Of a stretch of 45,794 nucleotides of DNA, positions 14,326-23,377 are shown one piece after another (positions within the stretch are counted from its first letter, which is position 1; the number at the start of each line of letters is the position of its first letter). The notes under the pieces are model-generated. The model did not search any database and was not told the DNA's origin. It saw nothing but the letters and a program-made list of their open reading frames with translations. Source of the DNA: Prevotella sp. (GTDB taxonomy: Bacteria; Bacteroidota; Bacteroidia; Bacteroidales; Bacteroidaceae); contig JAFUAY010000008.1 of the NCBI GenBank assembly GCA_017460515.1, forward strand, positions 1 to 45,794, in the 5' to 3' direction. The position numbers were made by a program, and so were the translations under genes.

Positions 14326-14820
14326 TTAACAGAAGTGTCCAAATGGCATATCGCCAAAGTTTGAGAAATATGTTTTCTGTGAATAGGCATTCCATTCAGA
14401 AGAGAACACACACTTTCCACCTGGGGCTTGCATTGCCAAACGGAACCCGCCCATACCAGCAAACAAATCGATAAAAGTAAACTTTGGATTCTGGGGTGCA
14501 GGGAAAGGTACATTGAAGAAGTCGGCAAACAAATCAGATTCCAATGGACTTTCTGCCGCCATTGTCACCACCTCGTCGCTGACATCCTCCCACATGGGAT
14601 TCTTCTTGTCCTGCTGGCGTTTGTACTCAACGAAGTCACGAATTACATCCATGATTTCATCTCGTTTTTCGCCAGATGCTATATCGTGTTTGCCCTTAAG
14701 AGTATGCAGATACTGACTCAGTATGGCAACCTGCGTCTCGTATGATGCAGAGCCATATATCTTGAGTCCATCTTCTGTCACCTCTTCAGGTATCTCTGAT
14801 AGTTTTATATCAATTGCCAT
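14326..14820 (-). pseudogene. Second DNA (cytosine-5) methyltransferase, N-terminal fragment
   Basis: 164 aa from MAIDIKLSEIPEEVTEDG. It contains an N-terminal helical extension and motif I (FTFIDLFAGMGGFRLAM), then SSEWNAYSQKTYFSNFGDMPFG. The sequence breaks off after this strand (HFC, stop) before the PCQ motif, so catalysis is impossible. It is not the missing half of the methylase at 12956, which has its own motif I. The open frame reaches 14895, but the added residues are membrane-like read-through of an AT-rich promoter region. A -7 element TACCTTTG is at 14844-14851. Confidence 0.82.
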
Positions 14821-14843
14821 ATTTGTATTTTCACTTTGGGGGA

Positions 14844-14851
14844 CAAAGGTA
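14844..14851 (-). promoter_or_regulatory. Probable -7 element of the truncated methylase
   Basis: The minus strand reads TACCTTTG, 23 nt before the ATG at 14820. It is typical of a Bacteroidetes promoter; the -33 element is unclear in the T-rich upstream sequence. Confidence 0.5.
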
Positions 14852-15039
14852 CAAAAAAAATGTGAGAATAATGGCGAAAAAACAAAAAACCACATTATTC
14901 ATGCACGAGACGAAACCATTTTTAACAAAATGACACTTCAGGGTGGTATTGCATATTCTTTCATGACATTCTTTTGTGGCATCCATATTCGCCCAACTCC
15001 GTACTTACATGGTTCCTTACTTGGTTACTCACTTTGACC

Positions 15040-15205
15040 AATATGTGTCATTAAGGTCATTAGGTCAAGAGTGTCATTAAGGATTTTGAGTAGAGAGGGG
15101 GATTTCCAGCTCATAATAAATATAAATTTTATTTATATATTATTATGCGGACTTTTCGCACTCCGAAATGCTTAATGACACTCGTGACACATGACACTCG
15201 TGACC
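15040..15205. repeat. Inverted and direct copies of a TTAATGACACTC motif around an AT-rich core
   Basis: GAGTGTCATTAAG (15069-15081) and CTTAATGACACTC (15171-15183) form a perfect 13-bp inverted repeat around about 90 bp that includes an AT-rich stretch at 15115-15145. ATGACACTCGTGAC copies follow at 15186-15204, and ATTAGGTCA/ATTAAGGTCA repeats precede. The 13-mer also occurs at 5920-5932, after the VirE-like gene. I saw no credible gene at 14900-15435. Confidence 0.6.
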
Positions 15206-15305
15206 ACTCTTGAAAAAAACGACCCAATAAGGTTGACTACTTTCACTGAAGTGGTTGACTCTTTTCCTAAAAACGTAGACTTCCGAGACAAAAGCCAATT
15301 TCACG

Positions 15306-15352
15306 GGGAGCGAAAGCCAAGAACGCGAGGTGCGAAATTAGCTTTCGCTCCC
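15306..15352. repeat. Long inverted repeat in the intergenic region
   Basis: GGGAGCGAAAGC (15306-15317) pairs perfectly with GCTTTCGCTCCC (15341-15352) around a 23-nt loop. A second small inverted repeat, TTCAAG/CTTGAA (15364-15380), follows, then A-rich sequence. It could be a terminator-like or recombination-associated structure. Confidence 0.55.
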
Positions 15353-15397
15353 TCCAAAAAATATTCAAGAAAAACTTGAAAAAAAGTTGTGGAAATA

Positions 15398-15429
15398 TTT
15401 GGTAGATTGGAAATTATTTCGTAACTTTG
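15398..15429 (+). promoter_or_regulatory. Bacteroidetes-type promoter of the HU-like remnant
   Basis: TTTG at 15398-15401, a 20-nt spacer and TAACTTTG at 15422-15429. This is a full match to the Bacteroidetes -33/-7 architecture. Transcription would start about 15435, giving a leader of about 255 nt. Confidence 0.75.
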
Positions 15430-15435
15430 CCGTTG

Positions 15436-15691
15436 CAATGAAGATGCAAACGGCGACTGCGGGCTGCGGCTCAGCGAAGGCCAAGCGAGCTTGCCTCCGC
15501 GTTCACCTTGCACCGCAGTTGCACAAAGGAGATACCAGGAAAATCACACAGCAGAATCCCAAGAGGCGCCCTTCGGACTGCAAAACTTCGGAACTCCTGA
15601 GAACAATTAACTGAGTATTAACCGGAGGAAAAGAACGCTTGTTCAGACCTCCACCCCCTGAATCAGGGGACAAAACACACACACAAACATT
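15436..15691 (+). ncRNA. Long structured 5' leader (candidate regulatory RNA) before the HU-like remnant
   Basis: About 255 nt between the promoter and the ATG at 15692. It contains a long-range stem (15453-15462 with 15513-15522, GCGACTGCGG with CCGCAGTTGC, one G-T pair), a GGAGG/CCTCC stem at about 15624-15652, and a CCCCTG/CAGGGG hairpin at 15655-15669. An ORF (about 58 codons from 15438) runs through it but has unnatural composition (Ala/Lys/Arg-rich) and is not credited as a gene. The class is unknown to me. Confidence 0.45.
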
Positions 15692-15814
15692 ATGGCAACA
15701 CTGTTTATTAAGAAGTATCAGATGAAGAACCGCAAGAATGCGGCAGTTCACAACAAGTGGTTCGGACGCATCAGTTTGGTTGTCAAAAACGGGGGAGCTA
15801 TACGAATCGCCTGA
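15692..15814 (+). pseudogene. HU-like DNA-binding protein, 3'-truncated
   Basis: Starts MATLFIKKYQMKNRKNAAVHNKWFGR, the typical N-terminus of Bacteroidales HU/IHF-like proteins found beside VirE modules; such proteins are usually well over 100 aa. After NKWFGR the frame reads [14 protein letters not shown] and stops, overlapping the 3' end of the UDP-glucuronate decarboxylase gene on the other strand. The 40-aa remnant marks a deletion joint between island and core DNA at about 15770. The promoter and leader are still intact. Confidence 0.75.
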
Positions 15815-16730
15815 AGTAGTCGATGGTGAGCTGAAGACCCTCGTCGAGCTTGACCTTGGGCTCCCATTCGAGTCTGGACTTTGCCAGCGAGATGTCGGGA
15901 CGGCGCATCTTGGGGTCGTCCTGCGGTAAGGGCTCAAACACGATCTTGCTCTTGGAACCCGTGAAACGAATGACTTTCTCTGCCAGTTCGAGCATGGTGA
16001 ACTCGCCAGGATTACCGATATTCACTGGACCGGTGAAGTCATCGCCAGAGGCCATCATGCGGATCATGCCCTCAACGAGGTCGCTGACGTACTGGAAAGA
16101 GCGGGTCTGCTGTCCGTCGCCATAGATGGTGATATCCTCTCCGCGCAGGGCTTGCATGATGAAGTTCGACACTACCCTACCGTCGTGCTGAGCCATACGA
16201 GGACCGTAGGTGTTGAAGATGCGGATCACCTTGATGCGCACATGGTGGAGACGATGATAGTCGAAGAACATGGTCTCGGCACAGCGCTTGCCCTCATCAT
16301 AGCAGGAACGGATGCCTATCGGGTTGACATTGCCCCAATAGCTCTCCGGCTGGGGATGAACGGCAGGATCGCCATAGACCTCGCTGGTAGACGACTGGAG
16401 GATCTTGCACTTCGTGCGGCGGGCCAGTCCCAGCATGTAGTAGGCGCCGAAGATGCTGGTCTTCGTGGTCTGGATGGGGTCATGCTGGTAATGGATGGGT
16501 GAGGCGGGACACGCCAGGTTGTAGATCTCGTCGACCTCGGCCCAATAGGGCTGGCAGACGTCATGACGCACAATCTCGAAATTGGGCTTGCCAAGAAGAT
16601 GCCACACGTTTTCCTTACTACCGGTATAGAAATTATCCAGACAGATAACGTCATTACCTTCATTGACCAATCGCTCACAAAGGTGGGAACCAATAAAGCC
16701 CGCACCGCCGGTTACAAGTATTCTTTTCAT
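15798..16730 (-). CDS. uxs: UDP-glucuronate decarboxylase (UDP-xylose synthase)
   Basis: A 310-aa NAD-dependent SDR-type decarboxylase converting UDP-glucuronate to UDP-xylose for surface glycans. The N-terminal Rossmann motif is [27 protein letters not shown] follows, with [10 protein letters not shown] carrying the catalytic Thr/Ser, Tyr-x3-Lys in SCYDEGKR, and the hallmark [10 protein letters not shown] and [17 protein letters not shown] motifs. Length and motifs fit bacterial UXS well. It has its own promoter, divergent from trpS. Its 3' end overlaps the truncated HU-like ORF at the island border. Confidence 0.93.
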   Translation of the reverse strand: MKRILVTGGAGFIGSHLCERLVNEGNDVICLDNFYTGSKENVWHLLGKPNFEIVRHDVCQPYWAEVDEIYNLACPASPIHYQHDPIQTTKTSIFGAYYMLGLARRTKCKILQSSTSEVYGDPAVHPQPESYWGNVNPIGIRSCYDEGKRCAETMFFDYHRLHHVRIKVIRIFNTYGPRMAQHDGRVVSNFIMQALRGEDITIYGDGQQTRSFQYVSDLVEGMIRMMASGDDFTGPVNIGNPGEFTMLELAEKVIRFTGSKSKIVFEPLPQDDPKMRRPDISLAKSRLEWEPKVKLDEGLQLTIDYFRRFV

Positions 16731-16752
16731 AGTCAGTTTGTTTTTATGTGGA

Positions 16753-16784
16753 CAAAATTAAGGAAAAAACAAGAATATGCCAAA
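16753..16784 (-). promoter_or_regulatory. Promoter of the UDP-glucuronate decarboxylase gene
   Basis: On the minus strand TTTG (16781-16784), a 20-nt spacer and TAATTTTG (16753-16760). The -7 element is 22 nt before the ATG at 16730. It is back-to-back with the trpS promoter. Confidence 0.75.
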
Positions 16785-16799
16785 TAAAAAACGTTTTAT

Positions 16800-16830
16800 T
16801 TTGTATTGTTCTCGTTTATTCGTACCTTTG
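16800..16830 (+). promoter_or_regulatory. Promoter of trpS
   Basis: TTTG (16800-16803), a 19-nt spacer and TACCTTTG (16823-16830), 47 nt before the ATG. Confidence 0.75.
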
Positions 16831-16871
16831 CACCTGAAAAAGAGAGTATACATATTTTTTATAATCAATAG

Positions 16872-17969
<1,098 letters not shown>

Positions 17970-17972
17970 CAT

Positions 17973-18008
17973 AAAAAAATGTTTCCCAAATCTGGGAAAC
18001 ATTTTTTT
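17973..18008. terminator. Terminator downstream of trpS (bidirectional)
   Basis: A perfect 16-bp inverted repeat with arms 17973-17988 and 17993-18008 around an AATC loop, A7 on the left and T7 on the right. It can also terminate the rpiB transcript from the opposite strand. Confidence 0.92.
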
Positions 18009-18015
18009 ATTTACA

Positions 18016-18096
18016 GAAGTTATCGCTTCGCTCGAAGTTATCGAAGTTATCGAAGTTATCGAAGTTTTCGAAGTTATCGAAGTTAACGGAGTTATT
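18016..18096. repeat. Nine-unit, 9-bp tandem repeat
   Basis: Nine consecutive 9-mers based on GAAGTTATC: units 1, 3, 4, 5 and 7 are exact, units 6, 8 and 9 vary by one to two bases, and unit 2 (GCTTCGCTC) is divergent. The array lies between the trpS terminator and rpiB and runs a few bases into the rpiB stop codon. Confidence 0.85.
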
Positions 18097-18532
18097 TAAC
18101 CGGTATTTTATCAATGCGCTTCTGATGGCGCCCACCTTCAAACTCGGTAGTGAAGTACTCGTCCATGATCTGACGGGCGGTATCCTCTGAGATGAAGCGT
18201 CCGGGCATCACCAGCACGTTGGCATTGTTGTGCTGACGAATGAGATGGGCAATCTCAGGAATCCAGCAGAGTCCGGCACGGATGGACTGGTGCTTGTTGA
18301 GCGTCATGTTGATGCCCTCACCAGAGCCACAGATGGCAATACCGGGAAACACCTCGCCCTGCTCAATACCCTCTGCCAAAGCATGACCGAAGTCGGAGTA
18401 GTCACAGGAATCCTCTGTATAGGTACCGTAGTCCTTATACGCGTATCCCTTCTCCTCCAGATACTTCTTCACAAACTGTTTTAAGGCAAAGCCAGCGTGA
18501 TCACTGGCTATGCCTACTGTCTTGACTTCCAT
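18092..18532 (-). CDS. rpiB: Ribose-5-phosphate isomerase B
   Basis: Interconverts ribose 5-phosphate and ribulose 5-phosphate in the pentose phosphate pathway; 146 aa. It starts with the LacAB_rpiB signature (GIASDHAGFALK), has the DYSDFGHALAEGI segment, the active-site cysteine in ICGSGEGINMTLNKH, and the ending NNANVLVMPGRFI. The start codon overlaps the tkt stop (TAATG, 1 nt shared), so it is translationally coupled to transketolase, its pathway partner. A 9-bp repeat array abuts its stop. Confidence 0.95.
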   Translation of the reverse strand: MEVKTVGIASDHAGFALKQFVKKYLEEKGYAYKDYGTYTEDSCDYSDFGHALAEGIEQGEVFPGIAICGSGEGINMTLNKHQSIRAGLCWIPEIAHLIRQHNNANVLVMPGRFISEDTARQIMDEYFTTEFEGGRHQKRIDKIPVK

Positions 18533-20544
18533 TATGCCAACAGCTTCTTTACCTGGTTGTAAACATTCTCTCCAGTATAGCCGAGCTTCTCGTCGAGCAC
18601 CTTGTAAGGAGCAGAGAAGCCGAAGCTCTCAAGACCCCATACAGTACCGTCGGCACCTACCAGACCCTCAAGGTTGACAGGCAGACCGGCTGTGAGACCG
18701 AACTTCTTCTTACCTGCGGGCAGCACGCTCTGCTGATACTCCTTAGACTGGCTGCGGAACAGACCCTCGGAAGGAACGCTGACAACACGTGTCTTGATAC
18801 CATCGGCAGCAAGCAGCTTAGCACCTGCCTCAAGGGTAGACACCTCAGAACCGGAAGCCAACAGGATGACATCATAGTCAGGATCGGAACCTGCTACAAC
18901 ATAAGCACCCTTTGTGGCCTGGCTGTAGTCATTGCCTGCAGGCAGCATCTCGATGTTCTGACGGGAGAAGATAAGTGCTGTAGGCGTATCAACGTTCTCC
19001 ATTGCCATGCGCCAGCATACGGTGGTCTCCTCAGCATCGGCAGGACGAACAACGAGTACGGAGTTCTTGCCGTGGTGGTTCTTCAGCTTCTCCATCAGGC
19101 GGATCTGTGCCTCCTGCTCTACGGGCTCGTGGGTAGGTCCGTCCTCACCTACGCGGAATGCGTCGTGGGTCCAGATGAACTTCACGGGAAGCTCCATCAG
19201 GGCTGCCATACGAACGGCAGGCTTCATATAGTCAGAGAATACGAAGAAGGTACCGCAAGCGGGGATCACACCTCCGTGGAGAGCCATACCGATACAGCAG
19301 CAAGCCATAGTCAGCTCAGCAACACCTGCCTCGAAGAATGCGCCAGAGAAGTCGCCGCGAACCATGTCGTGGGTCTTCTTCAGGAAGCCGTTAGTATTAT
19401 CAGAGTTAGAGAGGTCGGCAGAAGCACAAATCATGTTGGGTACCTGCTCAGCCAGTACGCCGAGGACAGCTGCAGAAGCACTACGGGTAGCGCTGCCTGC
19501 CTTCTGCTCAACCTTGCTCCAGTCAATCTTCGGAGCCTTACCGCTGAACCACTCCTCCAGCTGCTTAGCCTGCTCAGGATGACCCTTGGCCCACTCAGCC
19601 TTCTCAGCATAGCGCTGGGCAACAATCTTCTTCAGCTCTTCAGCACGCTTAGCATACATCTCCTTCACCTCCGGGAAAATCTGGAATGGATTCTCAGGAT
19701 CGCCACCGAGGTTCTTGATGGTATTGATGAAGGCATCGCCACCGAGAGGAGCACCGTGGGTAGCGCAGTTGCTCTCGTAAGAAGAGCCGTCAGCCTTACG
19801 GGCACCCTTACCCATGACGCAGTGTCCGATGATGAGTGAAGGACGCTCCTTCTCAGCCTGTGCCTTCTTGATGGCCTCACGAATCTGATCGACATCATTG
19901 CCATCAATCTTCTGTACGTACCAGCCCCAAGACTCATATTTCATAGCGGTATCCTCAGTGGTAACCACCTCTGTACGGGTAGACAGCTGGATATCGTTGG
20001 CATCATAGAACATAATGAGGTTGTCGAGACCCAGGTTACCAGCAATACGACCAGCACCCTGAGAGATTTCCTCCTGAACGCCACCATCAGAGATGTAGGC
20101 ATAGATGGTCTGATTCATCACATTGCCCAGACGAGCCTTCAGGAACTTGGCTGCGATAGCGGCACCAACGGCAAAGGTATGGCCCTGCCCCAGAGGACCA
20201 GAGGTGTTCTCAATGCCACGAGCCAACTCGCGCTCAGGGTGACCCGGAGTCACACTACCCCACTGGCGAAGCTGCTGCAGATCCTCAAGTGTGAACTTGC
20301 CAATCAGACAGAGCTGGCTATAGAGCATAGGAGCCATGTGGCCTGGATCGAGGAAGAAACGGTCACGTCCCTCCCACTCAGGATTTTCAGGATCATAAAC
20401 AAGGAATTCGCTGTAGAGCGTGTTGATAAAATCTGCTCCACCCATTGCACCACCGGGGTGGCCTGACTTAGCTTTTTCAACCATTGAGGCAGCCAGAATA
20501 CGGATATTGTCCGCTGCCTTGTACATCACTTTGTTGTCGTTCAT
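18532..20544 (-). CDS. tkt: Transketolase
   Basis: A thiamine-diphosphate enzyme of the pentose phosphate pathway, 670 aa, full length. The N-terminal TPP domain shows SGHPGGAMGGAD, TPGHPE, and ISDGGVQEEISQGAGRIAGN (the usual GDG of the cofactor motif reads SDG, as I recall for Bacteroidetes enzymes). The pyrimidine domain has EAGVAELTMACCCIGMALHGG and THDAFRVGEDGPTHEPVEQ. The C-terminal domain is complete. It has a full promoter at 20593-20624 and is followed by rpiB with a 1-nt overlap, so the pair forms an operon. Confidence 0.97.
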   Translation of the reverse strand: MNDNKVMYKAADNIRILAASMVEKAKSGHPGGAMGGADFINTLYSEFLVYDPENPEWEGRDRFFLDPGHMAPMLYSQLCLIGKFTLEDLQQLRQWGSVTPGHPERELARGIENTSGPLGQGHTFAVGAAIAAKFLKARLGNVMNQTIYAYISDGGVQEEISQGAGRIAGNLGLDNLIMFYDANDIQLSTRTEVVTTEDTAMKYESWGWYVQKIDGNDVDQIREAIKKAQAEKERPSLIIGHCVMGKGARKADGSSYESNCATHGAPLGGDAFINTIKNLGGDPENPFQIFPEVKEMYAKRAEELKKIVAQRYAEKAEWAKGHPEQAKQLEEWFSGKAPKIDWSKVEQKAGSATRSASAAVLGVLAEQVPNMICASADLSNSDNTNGFLKKTHDMVRGDFSGAFFEAGVAELTMACCCIGMALHGGVIPACGTFFVFSDYMKPAVRMAALMELPVKFIWTHDAFRVGEDGPTHEPVEQEAQIRLMEKLKNHHGKNSVLVVRPADAEETTVCWRMAMENVDTPTALIFSRQNIEMLPAGNDYSQATKGAYVVAGSDPDYDVILLASGSEVSTLEAGAKLLAADGIKTRVVSVPSEGLFRSQSKEYQQSVLPAGKKKFGLTAGLPVNLEGLVGADGTVWGLESFGFSAPYKVLDEKLGYTGENVYNQVKKLLA

Positions 20545-20592
20545 AATTAGTTATTTTTGATAAATAGGTTTTGTTATTTGCTTAAATCGCAG

Positions 20593-20624
20593 CAAAGATA
20601 CATAAAATAATCTGAAACTACAAA
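20593..20624 (-). promoter_or_regulatory. Promoter of the tkt-rpiB operon
   Basis: On the minus strand TTTG (20621-20624), a 20-nt spacer and TATCTTTG (20593-20600), about 48 nt before the ATG. Confidence 0.8.
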
Positions 20625-20645
20625 ATATTCTAACATTTATTATGT

Positions 20646-22874
20646 TTAGAATGGAAGGCCCACCGCAAAATGGAAGGCATAGTCGCGGCTGAAACGCGGG
20701 TGAATGATGGGATAATGCTCTGAATCGTCAGTGCGGAAAGAGGGGTTGACAGCCTTCATACCCAGGTCGAAACGCAGGATGAAATAGTCGAAATTAAAAC
20801 GCAGTCCCACTCCGTAGCTGGCAGCCAACTGCTTGTAGAACTCATTGAAGCGGAACAGTCCGCCCTCCTGTCCGTTCTCACGAAGGGTCCATATATTTCC
20901 GGCATCGACAAACAGCGCTCCGCCTAACTTCCAGAACAGATGGGTGCGATACTCCGCATTGAGGTCGAGTTTCATATCGCCCGTCTGACTGATGAAGTTG
21001 ATGCGTCCGTCTTTCTCCTTGAAACTGCCAGGACCCAGTGAGCGCACACTCCATCCGCGCACACTGTTGGCACCGCCTGAGAAGTAGCGCTTCTCAAAGG
21101 GCAGCACCGTGCTGTTGCCGTAGGGATAGGCAATGCCCACGCCCAGGTGGAAAACCAACTGGTTGTTGCGGTCTATCTGAAACGAACGGGTGAGGTCGAA
21201 ATCGCCTTTGGCATACTGGGCGAAAGCGATATTGAACACCTTATACTGGTCCAGGTTATCCTTAGCCAGGCCTGCGGTGTGGGCCAGGAGCGACAGCACG
21301 TTGCCTGACGTCTCGACATTGGTCTTCAGGGCATAGCTCTGGTTGTTGTAAGAATAGCTGAAGCCTATCTTCGTGATAAACAGGTCTTCATAGTTGTAGC
21401 GCAGCACGGCATTGCGGGTGTTCTCACTCTCCAGATACTCTTTCTTGAACGTCGTTGATATCCAGGGCATGAAGACATAGTCCAGGTCGAGCAGGTCCAG
21501 CTGATAGCGAGAGCGATGCTGGGGGAAGCTCCAACGGAAGCGCAAGGCGCCAGAGACCACCTGGCGCTGGAACTCCGGACGGCTCTGGATATCATAGAGC
21601 AATGATACCTCGCTGGTGGCATCCATGCTGCGGCGATACTTCTTGGAGAAGAACGGAATGATGAATCGGGGGAACGTCAGCTTTGCCTCAGTGGAATACT
21701 CTACGAAGTCTTCATTGGCAGCATAGCCCTCCAAGCCCTTGATAGCCTCATAGGCACCGCGGAACTCGATGCTCAGCACCTCACTGCCCCTGAACAGGTT
21801 GCGGTTCTGATAGGTCACTGAGACAGCTGCTCCCAGATCGCCTGCCGTGTTAGTGCCTTCTGGCTGGAAACTGATGGTTGAGGGCTTGTTGGTCAGCAGG
21901 GTGACATTGCAATCCAGCAATGACGTATCGGGCACCTGGCGCATGGCAATATTGGTGTACTTCACCGCCTGCAGGCGTCCGAAGTGGTTGTAGGTGTTCT
22001 GAAGCTTCGTACCCGAATAGGGCTGTCCCTCATTCAGGTAGGTACATTCCTCCAACACACGGCGACGCAGGTGCATCCTGTCATCGTCAGCATCACCATT
22101 CTGATAGCTGATGCTGCGGATGGTATACTTCGTATGAAGGGTGTCGGGCATGTTGTTGCGCTGATAGGGTCTCAGCAACAGCGTCAGGTCTACCAGCTGA
22201 CTGCCACGAACACTGTCGGCCCGATAGGTGATAAACTCCTTATGGAAACGGTAATAGCCATTGTCGGTGAGGAAGGTGGTGATTCGCTTGCGCTCAGCAT
22301 CCAACAGGGACACATCAAACTTCATGCCCACACTGAGCAGACGGCGCAGGCTGTCGCCAGAAGCTGTCAGCAGGTTAGCAATACAGGAGTCGGCTATCAC
22401 GTAATTCAGGCTGCTGACATAGAAGGGGGTGCCAGGCTGCAGGTGATAGCTCACACTGGCCTTTTTGCCCCGACGCTTCACATCATAGGTAACACGGGCT
22501 CGCATATATCCGCGATTACGCAACTCCTGCTGCAGATCGGCACAGGAGCGAAGGGTCTGCAGACTATCGAAAATGACGGGAGCCTCACCAAAGGAACGGA
22601 GCGTACGATTGATCCATTTAGAGGAATCGCGTCCGGAGAGTGAATAGGTTCTCAGAGGCAGCTTGATCAGTCCGAAGAGGCGCGAGTTAGGATTCTGGCG
22701 CACGTAGGCCTTCATCTGAGAAAGGTTGACTTCCTTTCGTTCGGACTTGTCAACCTTCAGACTGACGTCGCTCAGCAAGTACTGTCCTTCGGGAACGAAG
22801 CGTGTAGTGGAGCACGATGACAACAAAGCCACCGCAATCATCAAGAACAAGCTCCATCCTAACGCTCTCTGCAT
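20646..22874 (-). CDS. TamL-type outer-membrane lipoprotein (BamA/TamA family)
   Basis: An Omp85-family protein, 742 aa, lipidated as in the Bacteroidetes TamL group that works with TamB-like proteins in outer-membrane assembly. The start ATG at 22874 gives MQRALGWSLFLMIAVALLSSCS, a lipoprotein signal with lipobox LSSC. POTRA-like segments follow to about residue 330 (GYMRARVTYDV, VDLTLLLRPYQ, YTIRSISY), then a 16-strand-type barrel with the RGW/GGANSVRGW loop-6 motif and a terminal strand ending DYAFHFAVGLPF. An upstream TTG is not used as start because it lies inside the -7 element. No tamB gene is in the window. Confidence 0.9.
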   Translation of the reverse strand: MQRALGWSLFLMIAVALLSSCSTTRFVPEGQYLLSDVSLKVDKSERKEVNLSQMKAYVRQNPNSRLFGLIKLPLRTYSLSGRDSSKWINRTLRSFGEAPVIFDSLQTLRSCADLQQELRNRGYMRARVTYDVKRRGKKASVSYHLQPGTPFYVSSLNYVIADSCIANLLTASGDSLRRLLSVGMKFDVSLLDAERKRITTFLTDNGYYRFHKEFITYRADSVRGSQLVDLTLLLRPYQRNNMPDTLHTKYTIRSISYQNGDADDDRMHLRRRVLEECTYLNEGQPYSGTKLQNTYNHFGRLQAVKYTNIAMRQVPDTSLLDCNVTLLTNKPSTISFQPEGTNTAGDLGAAVSVTYQNRNLFRGSEVLSIEFRGAYEAIKGLEGYAANEDFVEYSTEAKLTFPRFIIPFFSKKYRRSMDATSEVSLLYDIQSRPEFQRQVVSGALRFRWSFPQHRSRYQLDLLDLDYVFMPWISTTFKKEYLESENTRNAVLRYNYEDLFITKIGFSYSYNNQSYALKTNVETSGNVLSLLAHTAGLAKDNLDQYKVFNIAFAQYAKGDFDLTRSFQIDRNNQLVFHLGVGIAYPYGNSTVLPFEKRYFSGGANSVRGWSVRSLGPGSFKEKDGRINFISQTGDMKLDLNAEYRTHLFWKLGGALFVDAGNIWTLRENGQEGGLFRFNEFYKQLAASYGVGLRFNFDYFILRFDLGMKAVNPSFRTDDSEHYPIIHPRFSRDYAFHFAVGLPF

Positions 22875-22883
22875 AATTGCTTG

Positions 22884-22915
22884 CAAAGGTACAAAGAAGC
22901 TATCGAAAATGCAAA
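22884..22915 (-). promoter_or_regulatory. Promoter of the tamL-like gene, nearly leaderless
   Basis: On the minus strand TTTG (22912-22915), a 20-nt spacer and TACCTTTG (22884-22891). The -7 element ends only 9 nt before the ATG at 22874, so the transcript would have a leader of a few nucleotides. Confidence 0.75.
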
Positions 22916-22926
22916 TTTTTCCCTAA

Positions 22927-23280
22927 CTAATCGTTTTCCTCAAACAAATTGAGCGACAGATCCTGTCTGACAGGAGTCTCCTGGACTTCGAGAGTCTCGT
23001 CGGGCTCATCCTGGAACATCAGCATCAGTTGTCGGGCATCAGCAGAATTGCCGGTATTCAGTCGGTAGTAGCCTCGTCGCTCACAATGCTCTATCAGTGA
23101 CTGGGCAGACTTTGAGTTATTGATCAGATAGCGCTGAACGATGGTTTTTACCTCTTGCAAATCAGGTTGTACGAACAGGGTGCGATTCAGGTTACAAATA
23201 TGAATGGCAAGAGCCGACACGCTAATGCCGCGCTCCCCTACCGAGGTCAGAATCTTAAGAATTTGCTGTTCGTAAGCCAA
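22927..23280 (-). CDS. Conserved-looking hypothetical protein with a TTG start
   Basis: 117 aa if started at the TTG at 23280 (LAYEQQILKILTSVGERGISVSALAIHICN...). No ATG is available in the N-terminal region, and the open frame upstream runs through a terminator hairpin, so a TTG start is the best choice. The N-terminal half looks like a small winged-helix domain (ISVSALAIHICNLNRTLF, then VQRYLINNSKSAQSLIEHCERRGYYRL) with an acidic C-terminal tail. I recall similar small Bacteroidales proteins but no assigned function. It lies downstream of the winged-helix gene and upstream of tamL. Confidence 0.6.
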   Translation of the reverse strand: MAYEQQILKILTSVGERGISVSALAIHICNLNRTLFVQPDLQEVKTIVQRYLINNSKSAQSLIEHCERRGYYRLNTGNSADARQLMLMFQDEPDETLEVQETPVRQDLSLNLFEEND

Positions 23281-23290
23281 TGGGATAAAA

Positions 23291-23354
23291 ACAAAAAAAT
23301 GACAGTTGATAGTCAGAATGTTGCAAGATGCAACCGCCAACTGTCAACTGTCAT
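23291..23354 (-). terminator. Terminator of the winged-helix gene
   Basis: On the minus strand ATGACAGTTGA pairs perfectly with TCAACTGTCAT (arms 23344-23354 and 23299-23309), with a small GTTGCA/TGCAAC hairpin inside the loop, and is followed by T7 and more T. It lies between the stop at 23378 and the TTG start at 23280. Confidence 0.7.
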
Positions 23355-23377
23355 ATCTAGTGATTTACTTCACAATC

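Noticed and set aside
11901-14820. The two cytosine methylase pieces as halves of one interrupted gene
   Set aside because: Both contain their own, different motif I, so they come from two genes.
14900-15400. Short plus-strand ORFs in the 14.9-15.4 kb gap
   Set aside because: They run through AT-rich and repeated DNA and show no recognisable protein pattern.
15438-15614. ORF in the leader of the HU-like remnant
   Set aside because: Arg/Lys/Ala-rich composition with no protein-like pattern; the same bases form strong stems, so a structured leader explains it better.
18016-18096. Possible CRISPR-like array
   Set aside because: Contiguous 9-bp units without spacers; it is a simple tandem repeat.
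22875-22886. TTG start for the tamL-like gene at 22886
   Set aside because: The TTG lies inside the -7 promoter element; the ATG at 22874 gives a normal lipoprotein signal.
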